A stretch of DNA of 64,000 bases from RGIG5612 sp963589005 (GTDB lineage Bacteria; Bacillota; Clostridia; Lachnospirales; Lachnospiraceae), in NCBI GenBank assembly GCA_963589005.1, contig CAVAJR010000004.1, positions 1 to 64,000 on the forward strand, read 5' to 3'. Below, piece by piece: positions 63,596 through 64,000 of the stretch. Positions within the stretch are counted from its first letter, which is position 1; each line of letters opens with the position of its first letter. Below the pieces are notes generated by a model, which was not told the DNA's origin, made no database searches, and was given only the letters and a program-made list of their open reading frames with translations. The position numbers were made by a program, and so were the translations under genes.

Positions 63596-64000
63596 TTATT
63601 CAAACATATTTTCAACAGTCATGAATAATTCCCGGTCTTCTTCTATCTTGTTTTCCGAACCTACTACGCACAGATTATTCATTTCAAGGGCTTTCTTTAT
63701 CTTAGGAGCAAGCCTTCTGATATCCTCTGCCGTACAATCGATTATTTCTTCACGAGCTTTCTGCGAATCCTCGATCTTAACGCCCGTAAGATATGCTCCC
63801 ATGTCTCTCGAACCCCTCGCAGCCGGTGATAATGGCATGTCTATGCCGCTCATGGTTCCGATTACATATTTCGTCATTTCTCTCTCATCTACATCAAATT
63901 CCTCCAGAAATGCCGGAATTCCTTCATATATCTCGTTAGTTCGCTTAAGATTCGGGTCTCTGTATGATACGAAACTGCATAACCCATTAGATCTGGTATC
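63596..64000 (-). CDS. M16C presequence-protease-like peptidase, C-terminal part
   Basis: The frame stays open to the window edge, so only the last 134 residues are seen, starting DTRSNGLCSFVSYRDPNL. This SYRDPxL-type segment and the C-terminal 'MSGIDMPLSPAARGSRDMGAYL' resemble the end of M16C insulinase-like metallopeptidases of the PreP kind, which degrade peptides in a closed chamber. The HxxEH zinc site would lie upstream, outside the window. It precedes era by 29 bases on the same strand. Confidence 0.8.
   Translation of the reverse strand, partial: DTRSNGLCSFVSYRDPNLKRTNEIYEGIPAFLEEFDVDEREMTKYVIGTMSGIDMPLSPAARGSRDMGAYLTGVKIEDSQKAREEIIDCTAEDIRRLAPKIKKALEMNNLCVVGSENKIEEDRELFMTVENMFE

Overview
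The window looks like a chromosomal segment of an anaerobic, Gram-positive member of the Clostridia, most likely a gut Lachnospiraceae. This is inferred from moderate-to-low GC, AGGAGG-type ribosome binding sites, a sortase-anchored surface protein, a PASTA-domain kinase, a CarD regulator, an S15-pnp pair and the priA-def-fmt-rsmB-rlmN-prpC-prkC-rsgA-rpe order. No 16S gene is present, so the genus cannot be fixed. No phage, insertion sequence, CRISPR array or integrase was seen.

Layout. 0-9 kb: a tRNA-Leu(CAA) and an accessory block rich in esterases: a secreted type-B carboxylesterase, a secreted beta-helix protein, a secreted PHB-depolymerase-like protein with a second, apparently dead hydrolase domain, then a nitroreductase and an HSL-family hydrolase in an operon. 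9-19.5 kb: MATE exporter, aminotransferase, membrane diguanylate cyclase, maltose-type acetyltransferase, MscL with a zinc-ribbon tail, and a locus made of a DAPG/phloretin-hydrolase-family enzyme, a LysR regulator and a divergent MFS transporter; then an XRE-like regulator and tRNA-Pro(CGG). 19.6-31 kb: P-type ATPase, CBS-domain CNNM/CorC-type membrane protein, leuS, a secreted trigger-factor-like protein, a very large sortase-anchored metallophosphoesterase, and a 51-codon frame not previously obvious. 31-47.3 kb: queA, ilvE and the conserved translation, cell-envelope and signalling cluster from ftsK/spoIIIE and priA to rpe. 47.8-51.3 kb: an FtsX-type ABC exporter pair. 51.5-64 kb: rpsO-pnp, a CocE/NonD hydrolase, CarD, a two-component system, an SGNH hydrolase, a thioesterase, glyS, recO, era and the C-terminal end of an M16C peptidase.

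How the genes work together. The core genes make the tRNA charging, ribosome maturation, formyl-methionine processing and RNA decay functions of an ordinary chromosome. The accessory genes point to extracellular and intracellular cleavage of ester-bearing or phenolic substrates: five predicted ester-cleaving or C-C-cleaving hydrolases lie in the first 15 kb and at 54-60 kb, together with a MATE pump and an MFS carrier.

The least expected signal is not a protein. Several intergenic gaps carry a related, roughly 100-bp imperfect palindrome with a conserved asymmetric loop (copies near 14.4, 23.5, 47.6 and 61.8 kb, a loop-sharing hairpin at 51.3 kb, and related pieces inside a 267-bp inverted repeat at 32.1-32.4 kb). 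It behaves like an ERIC/REP-type intergenic repeat family, and its paired arms change in compensating ways from copy to copy.
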